NCBI GenBank assembly: GCA_002007465.1 | Contig: LNAC01000137.1 | Coordinates: 2,460,556 to 2,524,555 of the forward strand | Length of the DNA: 64,000 bases | DNA from: Ailurus styani | Lineage: Eukaryota; Chordata; Mammalia; Carnivora; Ailuridae | Reading direction: 5' to 3' | Notes under the pieces: model-generated | Database searches by the model: none | Told to the model about the DNA's origin: nothing | Seen by the model: only the letters and a program-made list of their open reading frames with translations | Made by a program: the position numbers and the translations under genes | Part shown: positions 20,234 through 30,694 of the stretch, one piece after another | How positions within the stretch are numbered: the first letter of the stretch is position 1 | Layout: each line of letters starts with the position of its first letter

Positions 20234-20691
20234 ACATTTTTTAATCTGAATAAAATCCAATTAAAAATTTTTTCTTTCCTGGATCATGTTTTTGGTGTTG
20301 TACCTAAAGACACATTGTCACCTAGAAAACAGAAATGTTTTCTCCCAGGTGTTTTATATTTTTGCATTTTGCATTTAGTGCTATGATTCGTTTTGAGTTA
20401 ATTTTTATGAAAAATGTCACGTCTGTGTCTACATTCAGTTTTTAAACATCTGAACACATAATTGTCTTAACACAATTTGTTGCAAGGACTATTCTTTCTC
20501 TATCAAATTGCTTTTACTCTTTTGCCAACAATCAATTGTCTATGTTTGTATAAGTCTATTTCATGGCTTTCTATTCTGTTTTATTGATCTATGTGTCTAT
20601 TCTTGCACCAATACCATACTGTTGTGATTACCATAGCTTTATAGTAGATCTTGATTTTACATAATGTGAGTCCTCCAATTATGTTTTTCTT

Positions 20692-20798
20692 TTTAAAATT
20701 TTTTTATTTTTTAGTAACCTCTATATCCAACATGGGTCTTGAACTCACAACCCCAAGAACAAGAGTCACATGCTCTACCAACAGAGCCAGCCAGGCAT
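20692..20798 (-). mobile_element. Short CAN-SINE
   Basis: TTTTTAGTAACCTCTATATC, ACATGGGTCTTGAACTCACA and AGAGCCAGCCAGGCATGA. It lies within L1M. Confidence 0.88.
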
Positions 20799-21399
20799 GA
20801 CTCTTCTACCTTCCCATAGTAACTTTAGAATCACGTTGTCAATATCTAAGAAATAACTTACTGGGATTTTGGTTGGGACAATACTTAATCTATGGATCAA
20901 GATAGGAAGAATTGAATTTTAGTAATATTACATCCTCCAATCCTGAACACAGAATACTTCTCCACATATTTTAGGTCATTTTTATTTCTTTCATTAGAGT
21001 TTTGTAGTTTTTTGCAGATAGATGTTGTATATATTCTGTTAGATTTTTACCTAAGTATTTCAATTTTCATGTTAATGTTGATGATACTGTTTTTTGAATT
21101 TCAAATACCCATGTGCATTGTTTGTATATAGGAAAGCAATTGAATTTTGTATATTAACTTCATGTCTTGTAAACTTGATATACTTGCTTCCAGCATTTTT
21201 GGGGTTGATTCTTTGGGATATTCTATACAGATGACCATGTTATTTGTGAATAAAGACTGTTTTATTTCTTTTTTCCCCAATATGTGTACCTTTTATTTTA
21301 TTTCCTTGTCTTAATGTACTAGCTACTACTTCCAATACAATGTTCACCATATCTCCCTTTAATTTTTCATTCTAGTCTCTTCAAAAGCCAGATATATTC

Positions 21400-21960
21400 T
21401 GCAGAACACTAGACTACCACAAATGCAAACAAATAGTGATTTCAACTACAGTTGCTGTGCAAGATATGGTATCTTTGGTACAGCAGATTACGTGGCTTCA
21501 GGTACATGGTACAGCCATTGGCCTGAAGAATAATTTCTTTTCCAAACCTATCAGAATAAGCTTGCATATATCTTTAGCCTTGCTCCAGAGTTGTGTTAAC
21601 TGTTTTCTGTGCTCTATCACAGTATATTCTGAAAGGGCCTGGTCCATATGGACATTCCTTAGAATACTCTATTAGTCCATTTACTGATGATGTCATGTTA
21701 ATTCAGCTGGAAGAGGAAGAAGTGGCAAGTACATTGTGGGCTTTGATAAAAGACACATGGAATCCAGAGTGCAGGAAATAAACCCTACAAAGATTCAAGG
21801 TCTTGCTACATAAAACGTTCTGGGTCCAAGTAGCCTTGCTACTTGATTATGCTGGAACAAGCCCTCCAGAGTAAAAGGCCTCCATTCCAGAATCTGATTC
21901 CAAGGGACCTGACAAATGATATGGGCCTCTTGTGGCAGGTCAGTCAAACCTAACTAACAT
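21400..21960 (+). pseudogene. Decayed retroviral pol (reverse transcriptase) fragment
   Basis: Reading across frames on the plus strand, the order of short peptide blocks is that of a retroviral reverse transcriptase. An early block of the VQDMVSL type is encoded near 21455, the catalytic D-D box survives as TDDVMLI (21683-21703), and EINPTKIQ is encoded near 21775. At least two frameshifts and several stops break it, and the first residue of the usual catalytic box is changed. It is a defective relic of an old endogenous retrovirus, most like the ERVL/ERV1 spectrum. No LTR was recognised beside it. It directly follows the L1M at 19601-21350. Confidence 0.65.
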
Positions 21961-21984
21961 TGTGGGTAGTACTCATTGAATGCT

Positions 21985-22165
21985 CACTTTTTTGTTATCC
22001 TTTTTCTATAATCCCTATAGCACAAAATGGGAACATAAAGGTACAGAATGGTTAATAACTTGTTCAAGGTTACCCAGCAAGGGATGGAGCTAGGCTTTCA
22101 AACCTGACATTCTGCCTTCCAGAACTCACGCTCTAAAATCATTATGTGATATTGCCTTTCCATAT
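21985..22165 (-). mobile_element. MIR
   Basis: Minus-strand MIR core: TTAATAACTTGTTCAAGGTTAC, GGATGGAGCTAGGCTTTCAAA and GACATTCTGCCTTCCAGAAC. Confidence 0.7.
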
Positions 22166-22314
22166 CCAAGGTCAAGTCGGTGGCAAAAACTGAGCCTGAG
22201 TCTTGGGTTTCCTGAATGCCAAGTTAGTGCCCTTTTCGTTCATCTTCTCTCCATTTCCCCAGTTGTGGGTAAAGTTTTTCCTATTCTCCAATTAGGGTTG
22301 TGTTTTCCGCCTGA

Positions 22315-22530
22315 TGTAGTAGTTGAGAGCTTGTGCTATGGTGTCAGACAGACCTGAGTCTCTGCCACTTCTCAGCAGGGTATCATTGAGGAGATCACTC
22401 ACATTCTTCAAGTTTCGGTTTCTTCACATGGAAAGAGGAATAATAACAATAGTACCTGTTTTATGGAGTTGACGTAAAGATTAAATGATATAATATTTAA
22501 TATGTAAGATAAAACCCTAGGACATGAGCT
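22315..22530 (+). mobile_element. MIR
   Basis: GTAGTTGAGAGCTTGTGCTA, GTCTCTGCCACTTCTCAGCA, TTTCTTCACATGGAAAGAGG and TAAAGATTAAATGATATAAT follow the MIR order. Confidence 0.78.
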
Positions 22531-23085
22531 TTGATAACATAATGTTAAAGGGCCTTATCATTATTTCTTCCTGGCTTCTGGAGATCTAAGATCTTTCTTT
22601 GCCTTGCTTTATCCCCAGCTTTGGTTTCTCAATCCGACCAGAGAAATTTGATTCCTGAGAGTTCATTTTAATCTGCTTACTCAAGCTCAAAACATTGACT
22701 AGCAAGTGGAAAGAACACTGTGATTTGCCCTGGTACAGATACCATAGAGGGATTTCCTTGTTTCTCATCGTTATTCAGTATGTAGACACAACAATTGCAT
22801 ACATGGTAACATAAAATGGAAGGCCATTCATTTGTGCCTGAAGTGTCATTATCACCATGGAATCAGGAAGACAGTTTTTCTTTGAAGGCAGTAGTTCTAC
22901 TAGGGTTATCCCTCTTTTACAAATACAAATACTTTATATAACTTTATGTAACATCTCCTTTATTGTCCTGAGATAAAATTCATTAGTACAATAAATCATT
23001 CACACATTTAATAAACAATGAAGACCCTAAGTTCCATATAAAAGAGAAATGAAGGGAATTATTTTATAATAAAATATGTATTTCA
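22531..23085. other. Unique DNA, no gene seen
   Basis: No repeat or coding signal was recognised. A 60-codon antisense frame at 22586-22768 has no domain. Confidence 0.55.
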
Positions 23086-23256
23086 GGGGCACCTGGGTGA
23101 CTTAGTCGGTTGAGCATCTGACTCTTGATTTTGGCTCAGGTCACGATCTCAGGGTCGTGGGATCAAACCCCATATAAGGTTCTGTGCTCAACATAGTCTG
23201 CTTATCCCTCTCCGTCTGCTCCTCCCCCCTTTCTCAAATGAATAAATAAAATCTTT
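23086..23256 (+). mobile_element. CAN-SINE with 14-bp TSD
   Basis: GGGGCACCTGGGTGACTTAG to AATAAATAAAATCTTT. TSD AAATATGTATTTCA (23072-23085) and AAATATATATTTCA (23257-23270). Confidence 0.93.
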
Positions 23257-23270
23257 AAATATATATTTCA

Positions 23271-23614
23271 ATGTATCAGTACTCAGGCATGACAACATTA
23301 TGGGGCAAAGAGGTAATTGGATGTTTGCAGTTGTGCCTAGAAACATGCATGTCATTAGTAGCTATAAGTGCAAACTACTAAAGTTGTGTTGAAATGGTGA
23401 CTTGAATGTTGAGAAAACTGTGCCTATCAGTGATTTGTTTTTACTGAAAGGATGAAAAATTTGCTGCAAGATTTAAAACAAACCAAAATACGGCCTTCTT
23501 TTCTTTTATCTGCAAGGTGTGTTTCTAGAAAATTCAGTGTGTATTAGAATTGGGGGGGCAACTATTTATATGAAAAATGAAGGTAGGTTGTAGGTGCAGG
23601 TAATTATGAACAGG
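23271..23614. other. Unique DNA
   Basis: No repeat or gene was recognised. It includes a G-run (GGGGGGG near 23552). Confidence 0.5.
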
Positions 23615-23805
23615 TTGTTCACTGATATATCTGGAGAGACATCAGAAGATGTGAGGGGCCAGAATAATCCTTTGGAGTGGACAGCATCCTTGGCAACTGT
23701 CCATTAAATCTCAGCAGTACTTCTTATCATTATGATATCTGAAGATTCTCCCTCAGAAGCCAAATTGTCCCTGGAGAAATTCCACCTGCCTTGAGAACCA
23801 CGACC
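23615..23805 (+). mobile_element. hAT-Charlie remnant (MER5-like)
   Basis: TCTGGAGAGACATCAGAAGATG, GTGGACAGCATCCTTGGCAA, CTCAGCAGTACTTCTTATCA and the typical end CCTTGAGAACCACGA match a non-autonomous hAT element. Confidence 0.6.
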
Positions 23806-23899
23806 TTAAAAAAATGTCATTATTATACGTGGTTTTATTATACCAGGGCACTGGCACTCAGAACTTCCCAGAAATTTTTTCTTCAATATAATAATTATT

Positions 23900-23972
23900 C
23901 TACACCACCTGTCACCATTTTACAAATGAGGAAACAAGCTCATAGAGATTAAGCCACGTGTCCCTGATTGGC
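23900..23972 (-). mobile_element. MIR fragment
   Basis: CATTTTACAAATGAGGAAAC and AGCTCATAGAGATTAAGCCA are the reverse of the MIR core. Confidence 0.65.
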
Positions 23973-23989
23973 CTTACCCTACCCTGCTC

Positions 23990-24715
23990 ACTACATTTCC
24001 CACAGGGAAGGCATTGGAAAACTGTGGGGTCTCTGGCCCAGGGCTCTATAATGAAATTGCTCATCTCCATCTCCTGGAAATCCCATAAGTTCTGGTTCCA
24101 GGGACTCTACTGAGCTGTTTGCTGGTGGTATTCGCCTTTCCTCAGACCCTCTCTGAAGGCATCTGCTCCTGACACCCTTCCTGCCTCATTTCCATGGCTA
24201 CTAGCTGCTGTTCAGGTCTTTTCCTAGGGTAACCTGGCTGAGGTGCCAGAATGTTCCCCCTTCCTCACTTTCTGTTACTAGGTCATAAAGCCTAATTCCA
24301 GCTTCCTGAAGAGTTTCAAGGAGACAGTAACTGTTTTATTCGATTGGTCTTTATTCCAGGCCACTCTCCCTGGGAGTCTGATGTGGGCATTTGGGGCTGG
24401 CCTGGAAGGCTCTCTGTCACCCCTCACTTAATAGTGTCCTTTCCTTCCATATACCAAACCTATTTTCCTCTTCAAGTGAGCCCTTGTTTCAGTTGTTTGT
24501 ATGAGAACTTAAAAAGGAAGCCATTTTTCAGCACCTCTTTGAGGGGTCCTCAGAATAGTTTCCTAATATTAACTTCATGTGGAATAGAATACAAAATATT
24601 CATGAATATTTGGGATAAAGATCCTGACTTGAGAGATTCCTAGCTCCTGGATATTCTGTACGTTCTCTATCTTTTCCCTTTCCCCTCCCCTTCTCCATCC
24701 CATCCTCGGACTATC
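23990..24715. other. Unique DNA
   Basis: GC content is moderately higher than in the neighbouring repeats. A plus-strand open frame at 24344-24643 (99 codons) shows no domain and no clear splice context, so it is not called. Confidence 0.5.
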
Positions 24716-24730
24716 AGAACTGTACATTCA

Positions 24731-24931
24731 GGGGTGCCTGCGTGGCTCAGTCGTTAAGCATCTGCCTTCAGCTCAGGTCATGATCCCAGGGTCCTGGGAT
24801 CGAGCCCCACCTTGGGCCCCCCCCGCTCCGCTGGAAAGCCTACTTTTCCCTCTCCTGTTCCCCCTGCCGGTGTTTCCTCTCTCTCTGTGTCTCTCTCTGT
24901 CAAATAAATAAATAAAATCTTAAAAAAAAAA
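24731..24931 (+). mobile_element. CAN-SINE with perfect 15-bp TSD
   Basis: A full plus-strand copy. AGAACTGTACATTCA is at 24716-24730 and 24932-24946. It carries a C-run (CCCCCCCC) near 24818. Confidence 0.97.
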
Positions 24932-25149
24932 AGAACTGTACATTCACATCTCTGCTTCAAAGATAAAAGCTAGAGCAGCATATCTTATATATGTTAATCA
25001 GATATGTACGGTAACAATCTACTGATCTCCTCCAACCTTCATTCCCACCCCAGACATGTGTTCTCAGACAATGCCTTGCTTTGCCACTCATTCTAGGGTG
25101 ACTTGCTCTGAACCTCAGGGTGGGGTCTGACCTTATTTCATATTTTTAT

Positions 25150-25225
25150 CATACTGGTATCAAATACAGTGCTGGCATTTAGTTGTGCTCAATAAAGACT
25201 AGTATAAACAAATGTATGAATGGAT
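25150..25225 (+). mobile_element. L2/MIR 3'-tail fragment
   Basis: ACAGTGCTGGCATTTAGTTG, TGCTCAATAAAGACTAG and AAATGTATGAATGGATAAAT match the shared L2/MIR 3' end. Confidence 0.6.
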
Positions 25226-25439
25226 AAATAGTGAAATTCTCACTCTCTTGAGGTCTGAAATGGAAAGGTCTACCTTACCATTAATTAAACATATATTAAA
25301 ATAAGGAATACCTACTACTGCCATTTTGTTTGGCAAATAATCTTGAGAGGATAAAATATAGTATTGGTAAGTTAGAGGCAGGTGTGCCAGGTAAAGTACT
25401 CTGTAGGCGCTCTATAGCACTCAGAAGCCCTGGCCTGGG

Positions 25440-25770
25440 AGAAAGAACAGCAGGCTGATATTCATAGTAAGACTGTGCATTGGTACTGCACCGCTGAAGG
25501 ACAGTTTGGCAACACGTACCAACAACATTTTCATGCTCTTGAGTCAATAATTTATCCTGGAGAAATGATTAGGTATATGTTAAAAATATGTTGATGGTAG
25601 CATTATTTATAATGCCAAAACTTGGAAACAAGGATATAAAATATGGTACTGGTTAAATTAATTATAGCATATGCACACAATAGGTTATTACAGAATTGTA
25701 AAATAATATGTTCAAAGAACATTTAATGACATAGGAAAAGATTCCATAATGTATGAAAAGTATGGTAGCT
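25440..25770 (+). mobile_element. L1M 3'-region fragment
   Basis: GGACAGTTTGGCAACACGTA, TTTATCCTGGAGAAATGATT, TAGCATTATTTATAATGCCA and AACATTTAATGACATAGG follow the order seen after ORF2 in old L1M elements. Confidence 0.72.
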
Positions 25771-26000
25771 ACAAAACATTGCTGAAAGGAAATTTAAAAG
25801 GCACAAATGAATAGGAAAACATCTTGTGTTCATGGATTGGAACATATAATATTGTTAAAATGTCAATACTACCAAAATTGATAGAGATTTAATACAATCC
25901 TTATCAAAATGTCAGTGTCGGTTTTTTTTGCAAAAATAAAAAAATCACCTTACAATTCATGCAGAATCTCAAGGGACACCAAATAACTAAAACAATTTGA

Positions 26001-26183
26001 GGGGTGCCTGGGTGGCTCAGTGGGTTAAGCCTCTGCCTTCGGCTCAGGTCACGATCTCAGGGTCCTGGGATCGAGCCTCACATTGGGCTCTCTGCTCAGC
26101 AGGGAGCCTGCTTCCTCCCCTCTCTTTGCCTGCCTCTCTGCCTACTTGTGATCTCTCTCTGTCAAATAAACAAATAAAATCTT
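26001..26183 (+). mobile_element. Young CAN-SINE, first of tandem pair
   Basis: GGGGTGCCTGGGTGGCTCAG to CAAATAAACAAATAAAATCTT, with no poly(A) before the next head. It shares one TSD pair, TAAAACAAATTTGA-like TAAAACAATTTGA (25988-26000 and 26386-26398), with the following SINE. Confidence 0.97.
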
Positions 26184-26385
26184 GGGCGCCTGGGTGGCTC
26201 GGTGGGTTAAAGCCTCTGCCTTCGGCTCAGGTCATGATCTCAGGGTCCTGGGATTGAGGCCCACATTGGGCTCTCTGCTCAGCAGGGAGCCTGCTTCCTC
26301 CTCTCTCTCTGCCTGCCTCTCTGCCTACTTGTGGTCTCTCTCTGTCAAATAAATAAATAAATAAATACAATCTTTAAAAAAAAAA
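26184..26385 (+). mobile_element. Young CAN-SINE, second of tandem pair
   Basis: It starts GGGCGCCTGGGTGGCTCGG exactly where the A-tail of the first copy should be, and ends with four AAAT units and poly(A). The bodies differ at several sites, so this is not a recent exact duplication. Confidence 0.97.
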
Positions 26386-26479
26386 TAAAACAATTTGAAT
26401 AAAGGACGAAGTTGGAAGTCTCACACTTACTGATTTTAAAACTTACTACAAAGCTGCATTCATCAAAACAGGATGGTAC

Positions 26480-26650
26480 ATTTCTCATCAACAGAGAGCA
26501 AGAACATGAAATTTTGGGTTTCATAGCCCAAAAAAATGGTCACAAACCAGAACTGTTTGTCAGATGGGCTTTGCAGATGTGAACAAAACAAAAAAATAGG
26601 TGTCTATTAAAAAAAAATGAGCACCTCTTAAAAACAAACAAACAAACAAA
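26480..26650 (+). mobile_element. Small A-tailed retrocopy of unknown source
   Basis: About 170 bases are inserted into L1 ORF2 between AAACAGGATGGTAC (26466) and AAACAAGGTGGTAC (26652), which form an imperfect TSD. The insert ends in an A-rich tail with (AAAC)n. It is not a CAN-SINE, and I recognise no parent transcript. Confidence 0.5.
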
Positions 26651-26936
26651 AAAACAAGGTGGTACCAGCATAAAGACAGACAGGTAGACCAATGGAATAG
26701 AATACAGAGCCTATAAATAAACCCTATCATATATGGTCATATGATTTCCAACAAAGGTGCCAACACTATTAAATGAGGAAAGGACAATCTTTTCAACAAA
26801 AGGAGATAGGAAAACTGAATATCATATGCCAAAGAATGAAGTTGGATCTCTACCTCACACCATATACAAAGCTCAGTTCAAAATAGACCAAACACCTGCA
26901 TGAAGAGCTAAAATTAATAAACTCTTAGAAGAAGAA

Positions 26937-27048
26937 AGCAGACTCCATCCTGAGCAGGGAGCCCAATGCAAGACTTGATCCTAGGACCCTGGGATCATGA
27001 CCTGAGCCACAGGTAGATGCTTACCCATCTGAGCCACCCAGGTGCCCC
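26937..27048 (-). mobile_element. CAN-SINE, tail half missing
   Basis: GCAGACTCCATCCTGAGCAG to GAGCCACCCAGGTGCCCC. The CT-rich part and A-tail are absent, and the SINE abuts L1 text directly, so the left junction is a deletion. Confidence 0.9.
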
Positions 27049-27345
27049 AGATTAAATTTTTAATGAAAATTTAAACATAAAAAAATAAAAAGATAAATTG
27101 TGTATATATGGAATTATTTCAATTAAAAATATGGATGAACAAATATATGAATATATAAAGAGAACATATATATTATATATTACTATATAGAGAGATACAG
27201 AGAAAAAAAACTGAAAATAAATACACCGAATTTTAGCAGTAATTTTCTGTGGGTCAGTTGAAATAAGAATGATTTTTATTTCCCTCACATTCGCTCTGTA
27301 TTTTCCATTTCTTACAATGAATATAAATCAGAAAAATATTTAATA
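27049..27345 (+). mobile_element. L1M 3'-terminal fragment
   Basis: ATTTTTATTTCCCTCACATT, CTCTGTATTTTCCATTTC and TTACAATGAATATAAATCAG resemble the L1M 3' terminus. The left half is AT-rich (ATATATTATATATTACTATA). Confidence 0.55.
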
Positions 27346-27362
27346 ATAGAAACAGTACTCTT

Positions 27363-27496
27363 GATCACGTGGGTGACTCAGTTGGTTAAGTGTCCAACTC
27401 TTGGTCTCAGCTCAGGTCTTGATCTTGGAGTTGTGAGTTCAAGCCCCACATTGGGCTCCACACTGTACACGGAGCCTACTTAAAAAATAAAAAAGT
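27363..27496 (+). mobile_element. Short old CAN-SINE
   Basis: GTGGGTGACTCAGTTGGTTA, CAACTCTTGGTCTCAGCTCA, GGAGTTGTGAGTTCAAGCCC and an A-rich tail. Confidence 0.85.
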
Positions 27497-27559
27497 AATC
27501 AAACAAAATACCAAATAAATATAGTTCTCTTAAAAATTAAACACTTGCTTGGTAAAACC

Positions 27560-28700
27560 CATGGTAACTTTTTTAAACAGGTGAGACTAGTAAAGATCAG
27601 GAAAATATATTAGAGACGTTCATGACAGAATTAATATCCACAAAACATAAAAAGCTACAATAAATCAATAAAAAAATAAACTTCCTCAGAGAAATACAGG
27701 TCTTTCGACTGTAAATAGTCAATTCACAGAAGAAAGAAAGTAAAAACGGTGCATGAATAGGGACTTATTGTCATTAGCAACCAAGGAAATATAAACTATG
27801 GCAATAAAATGTCTTAATCTGAGTGGCAAAAATTAAAACAATGGATAAGATCAACTCATAGTGAATATTCAGAAATAAGGACACTGTTCTACTCTATTGG
27901 TGGGCCTGCACAATGGCCAAGAATTTTTGGAAATCAAAGAGGCATTTATGTATCAAATTTTAAAATTCACATGTACTTTGACCAAATAGTTTTATTGACC
28001 AATAGTTTTATTTCTAAGAATCCATTCTGAAGAAGTGCTCTCACATTCACAAAGAAGTATGTGTGTATACTCATTGCTTTAGCATTTTGGAATAACAAAA
28101 AAAACCTAGAAATAATCCAAATGTCTATAAATGAGTTAATGAACTATGGTAATTTGTACTGTGTAATAGTATCCTGTAGTTACAAATGAATCTATTAGGT
28201 CTCTATGTATTAATCTGCAAAGAATCTTGAAGACACAAGGGAAAGAAAGTCATTATAAAAGGAAAAAACATTTGGGGCACCTGGGTGGCTGAGTCAGTTA
28301 AGTGTCTGCCTTCGGCTCAGGTCATGATCTCAGGGTCCTAGGATCAAGCCCCACGTCGGGCTGCCTGCTCATCGGGGAGTCTGCCTCTCCCTCTTGTTCT
28401 TGCTCTCTCTCTCGCTCTCTCTCCCTCAAATAAATAAATTTTTAAAAAATGTTTAAAAAGAAAAAAGGGAAAAAAGTTTGAATGTGTATATGTATACAAG
28501 TACATACATAGCATTCAAACCAAACTGTTTAAAGAGGTTTTCTCTGGAGAGGAAAGAGGGATTTGAAGGTAGATGAAGAGTGATTTTTGTATTTTGTTCT
28601 TTGTATTTTTCTATTGTTGCATTTACAATGAGAATGTGTTCGTGTAATATTGTGAAAGATACTTTTACCAATATGTAAAGATAAAAACATTTTAGATAAT
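27560..28700 (+). mobile_element. L1M ORF2 end and 3' region
   Basis: CAATTCACAGAAGAAAGAAAG, CATTAGCAACCAAGGAAATA, CTACTCTATTGGTGGGCCTG, TTTCTAAGAATCCATTCTGA, AATAATCCAAATGTCTATAA and TTTACAATGAGAATGTGTTC follow L1M order to the 3' end. A SINE interrupts it at 28274-28449. Confidence 0.78.
28274..28449 (+). mobile_element. CAN-SINE
   Basis: GGGGCACCTGGGTGGCTGAG to CAAATAAATAAATTTTTAAA, within L1M. Confidence 0.94.
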
Positions 28701-28712
28701 AAAGATTTTTTT

Positions 28713-28892
28713 TAAAGATTTTATTTATTTATTTGAGAGACAGAGAGAAAGCACACAGAGAGAGAGAGTGAGAGGGAGAAGCAGGCTCCCCATTGAGCAG
28801 GGAAAATGACATGGGACTCGATCCCAGGACCCTGAGACCATGACCTGAGCCAAAGGCAGACACTTAAACGACTGAGCCACCCAGGTACCCCA
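28713..28892 (-). mobile_element. CAN-SINE
   Basis: A minus-strand copy ending CCACCCAGGTACCCC. Flanks AAAGATTTTTT and AAAGATGTTTT are the probable TSD. It follows the 3' end of L1M. Confidence 0.94.
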
Positions 28893-28970
28893 AAGATGTT
28901 TTATAAATTGAAGAAAGCAATTGATTGATTTTAGGAGGGAAGATTAGATTTTTTAAAGCAATAATCTTTT

Positions 28971-29086
28971 TTTTAAGTTTATTTATTTATTATTTATTTA
29001 TTTAAGCAATCTCTACACCCAACGTCGGGTGGGAACTCAGGACCCCGAGATGAAGAGCTCTTCTGTTGGAGCCAGCCAGGCACCCC
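28971..29086 (-). mobile_element. Short CAN-SINE with 17-bp TSD
   Basis: A minus-strand short form. The perfect TSD TAAAGCAATAATCTTTT is at 28954-28970 and 29087-29103. Confidence 0.94.
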
Positions 29087-29309
29087 TAAAGCAATAATCT
29101 TTTCTAAAGTCAGAGTTCTGAAGACGATAAAGTCTGATAATATAATAATCCACTTATTGTAATTCTCACCAGGTCCACACTGCTTTGTCAGCCATTTCAA
29201 CATACAAAAGTTTTTAGTGATCATGAATTTGATAGCACTAAATATCAGCCACCTAATATTTAGCACTCAAGATACATGTTCTTCTATAAAAATGTGATAA
29301 AGTTTTAAT

Positions 29310-29980
29310 GGTGTGCAATTACATCAGTTTGGATACTTTCAGCTGCAAATAACCCAACTAAAGTTAAGTGCTCTAAGTGGCCTATTGGCATTTGGGCAAG
29401 ACTGTTCCACCCATGGGAGGATGTTTAGCACCCTTTATCTCCCCACACCAAATGCTACTACCTCCACCCAGTCACTGAATAAATCAAAATTGCCCACCCC
29501 ACGCCCATGTTTCCAAATCCTTGTGCAGTAGAGCTTCTGACTGAGGACTACTAGCTCCAAGAGTGAGGACGTTTATTATTATCATTAAACAAGAAGCTTG
29601 AGACATGGTGGTTCCAAGGTTGATGCAGCAGCTCAAAGATGTTATGAAGAACCCAGGATCTTTTCATCTTTTTGAACTCTGCTATCTAGAATATGTTGAT
29701 TTCTTATCCTCAGGCTAGCTCCTCGTGGTAACAAGATGGTTGCTTCAGCTCTAGGACTAATGCTCTTAAACGACTGTGTCCATAGGCAAGAAAAGGGCAA
29801 TTTTTTTCATGGGTCCCATTTTAAAAGGAGAATAAATCTTTATCAGAGATCCATCTGACTTCCCAGCCAGTCCCATAACCAGGATTGGCTACTTGCCCAA
29901 GCCCTCCCTACCTAGCTGGGGGCTGGGGGGGGGGAGATATCTGATACCGGCAGCTTTTATAAAGGGGGGAAGCCTTGGTG
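29310..29980. repeat. Ancient interspersed repeat, family unsure, with nested hAT remnant
   Basis: CTTTCAGCTGCAAATAACCC, GCTAGCTCCTCGTGGTAACA, AGATGGTTGCTTCAGCTCTA and CCATAACCAGGATTGGCTAC recall an old mammalian repeat whose name I cannot fix. Inside, at 29365-29535, TATTGGCATTTGGGCAAGAC and GGGAGGATGTTTAGCACCCT look like a MER5-type hAT element. Confidence 0.5.
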
Positions 29981-30589
29981 GTCATAGGGAATGACACCAG
30001 TATTTTAATGTCTTCAGATTTGACCGAAGTGAAAGATTGTCTTCTAGTCAAGAAAAGATGAATGTTCCAGTGAAGGCATAGTACTGCATTTTGTTCTGGA
30101 AAAGACAAACGTTCCAATAACTTAGCACTTTTTCTTCTCTTACTTCATCATGTTCCACTTCCATTTTTTATGATCTTAATAATCAACTGGATTCAACAAG
30201 AACTTCAGAAGGAGACAGCATGGGAACTAAATGACTGGGGCTCCAGGAAGCCACACTACTCTAGCGACTCTAGCTTTAATTTTTTTCTCATGGGGCTGAC
30301 CAGGAGCAGAAACTGGACTGGGTACTGACAGAAGAACCAAGCGGCACTTGGAGACTTTGGAGGATCAGAGGTTAATTTAACACTGGCGGGCTCAGAGGAG
30401 AGTGATCTCCAAAAGTCTGAACCCGAGATACAGACAAAGGGGGTAACTTATACCCTTCTATTTCCGCATACTTGGTACCTTGGTGAGTGCGCAGGAAGCA
30501 AGGCAGGGAGAAGAACCCAGAAGAGTCCCGGGGCAGGGGCTAGGACTCCTTTGCTGACTCGGTCAGCCATCTTAGAACACAGATTTTCC
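29981..30589. other. Unique DNA
   Basis: No gene was recognised. The part 30230-30560 is somewhat GC-rich with a few CpGs (CTGGCGGGCTC, CTATTTCCGC, GTCCCGGGGC) and could be an old LTR, but ends and polyadenylation signal are not evident. Confidence 0.45.
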
Positions 30590-30690
30590 CTTATCAGTAT
30601 AGCACAGTGACTCTGGATTATGCCTTCTGGAATATTCCTAGCTCTGCCAAATGGCAGCAGTATGGTTAAGTTTCTTCATCTATAGGCACT
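30590..30690 (+). mobile_element. MIR fragment
   Basis: GTATAGCACAGTGACTCTGG, CTAGCTCTGCCAAATGGCAG and TTTCTTCATCTATAGGCAC follow the MIR order. Confidence 0.5.
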
Positions 30691-30694
30691 AGAA

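Larger units (their letters stand above)
19601..21350 (-). mobile_element. Older L1M ORF2 fragment
   Basis: Antisense ORF2 text: AAATTGGATTGTCTGTTTTC, GCAAATATTTTCTCCAGGAG, TTGATCTATGTGTCTATTCT, ACCATAGCTTTATAGTAGAT, ACTTCCAATACAATGTTCAC. It repeats regions already covered by the L1 to its left, so it is a separate insertion. Three SINEs interrupt it. Confidence 0.85.
25771..26936 (+). mobile_element. L1 ORF2 3' portion, interrupted
   Basis: Sense ORF2 text: AAAACATTGCTGAAAGGAAA, CTTGTGTTCATGGATTGGAA, TGATTTTAAAACTTACTACA, AGACCAATGGAATAGAATAC, TTTCCAACAAAGGTGCCAAC, AATGAAGTTGGATCTCTACC. Two tandem SINEs (26001-26385) and a small A-tailed insert (26480-26650) interrupt it. The frame is destroyed. 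Confidence 0.87.
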
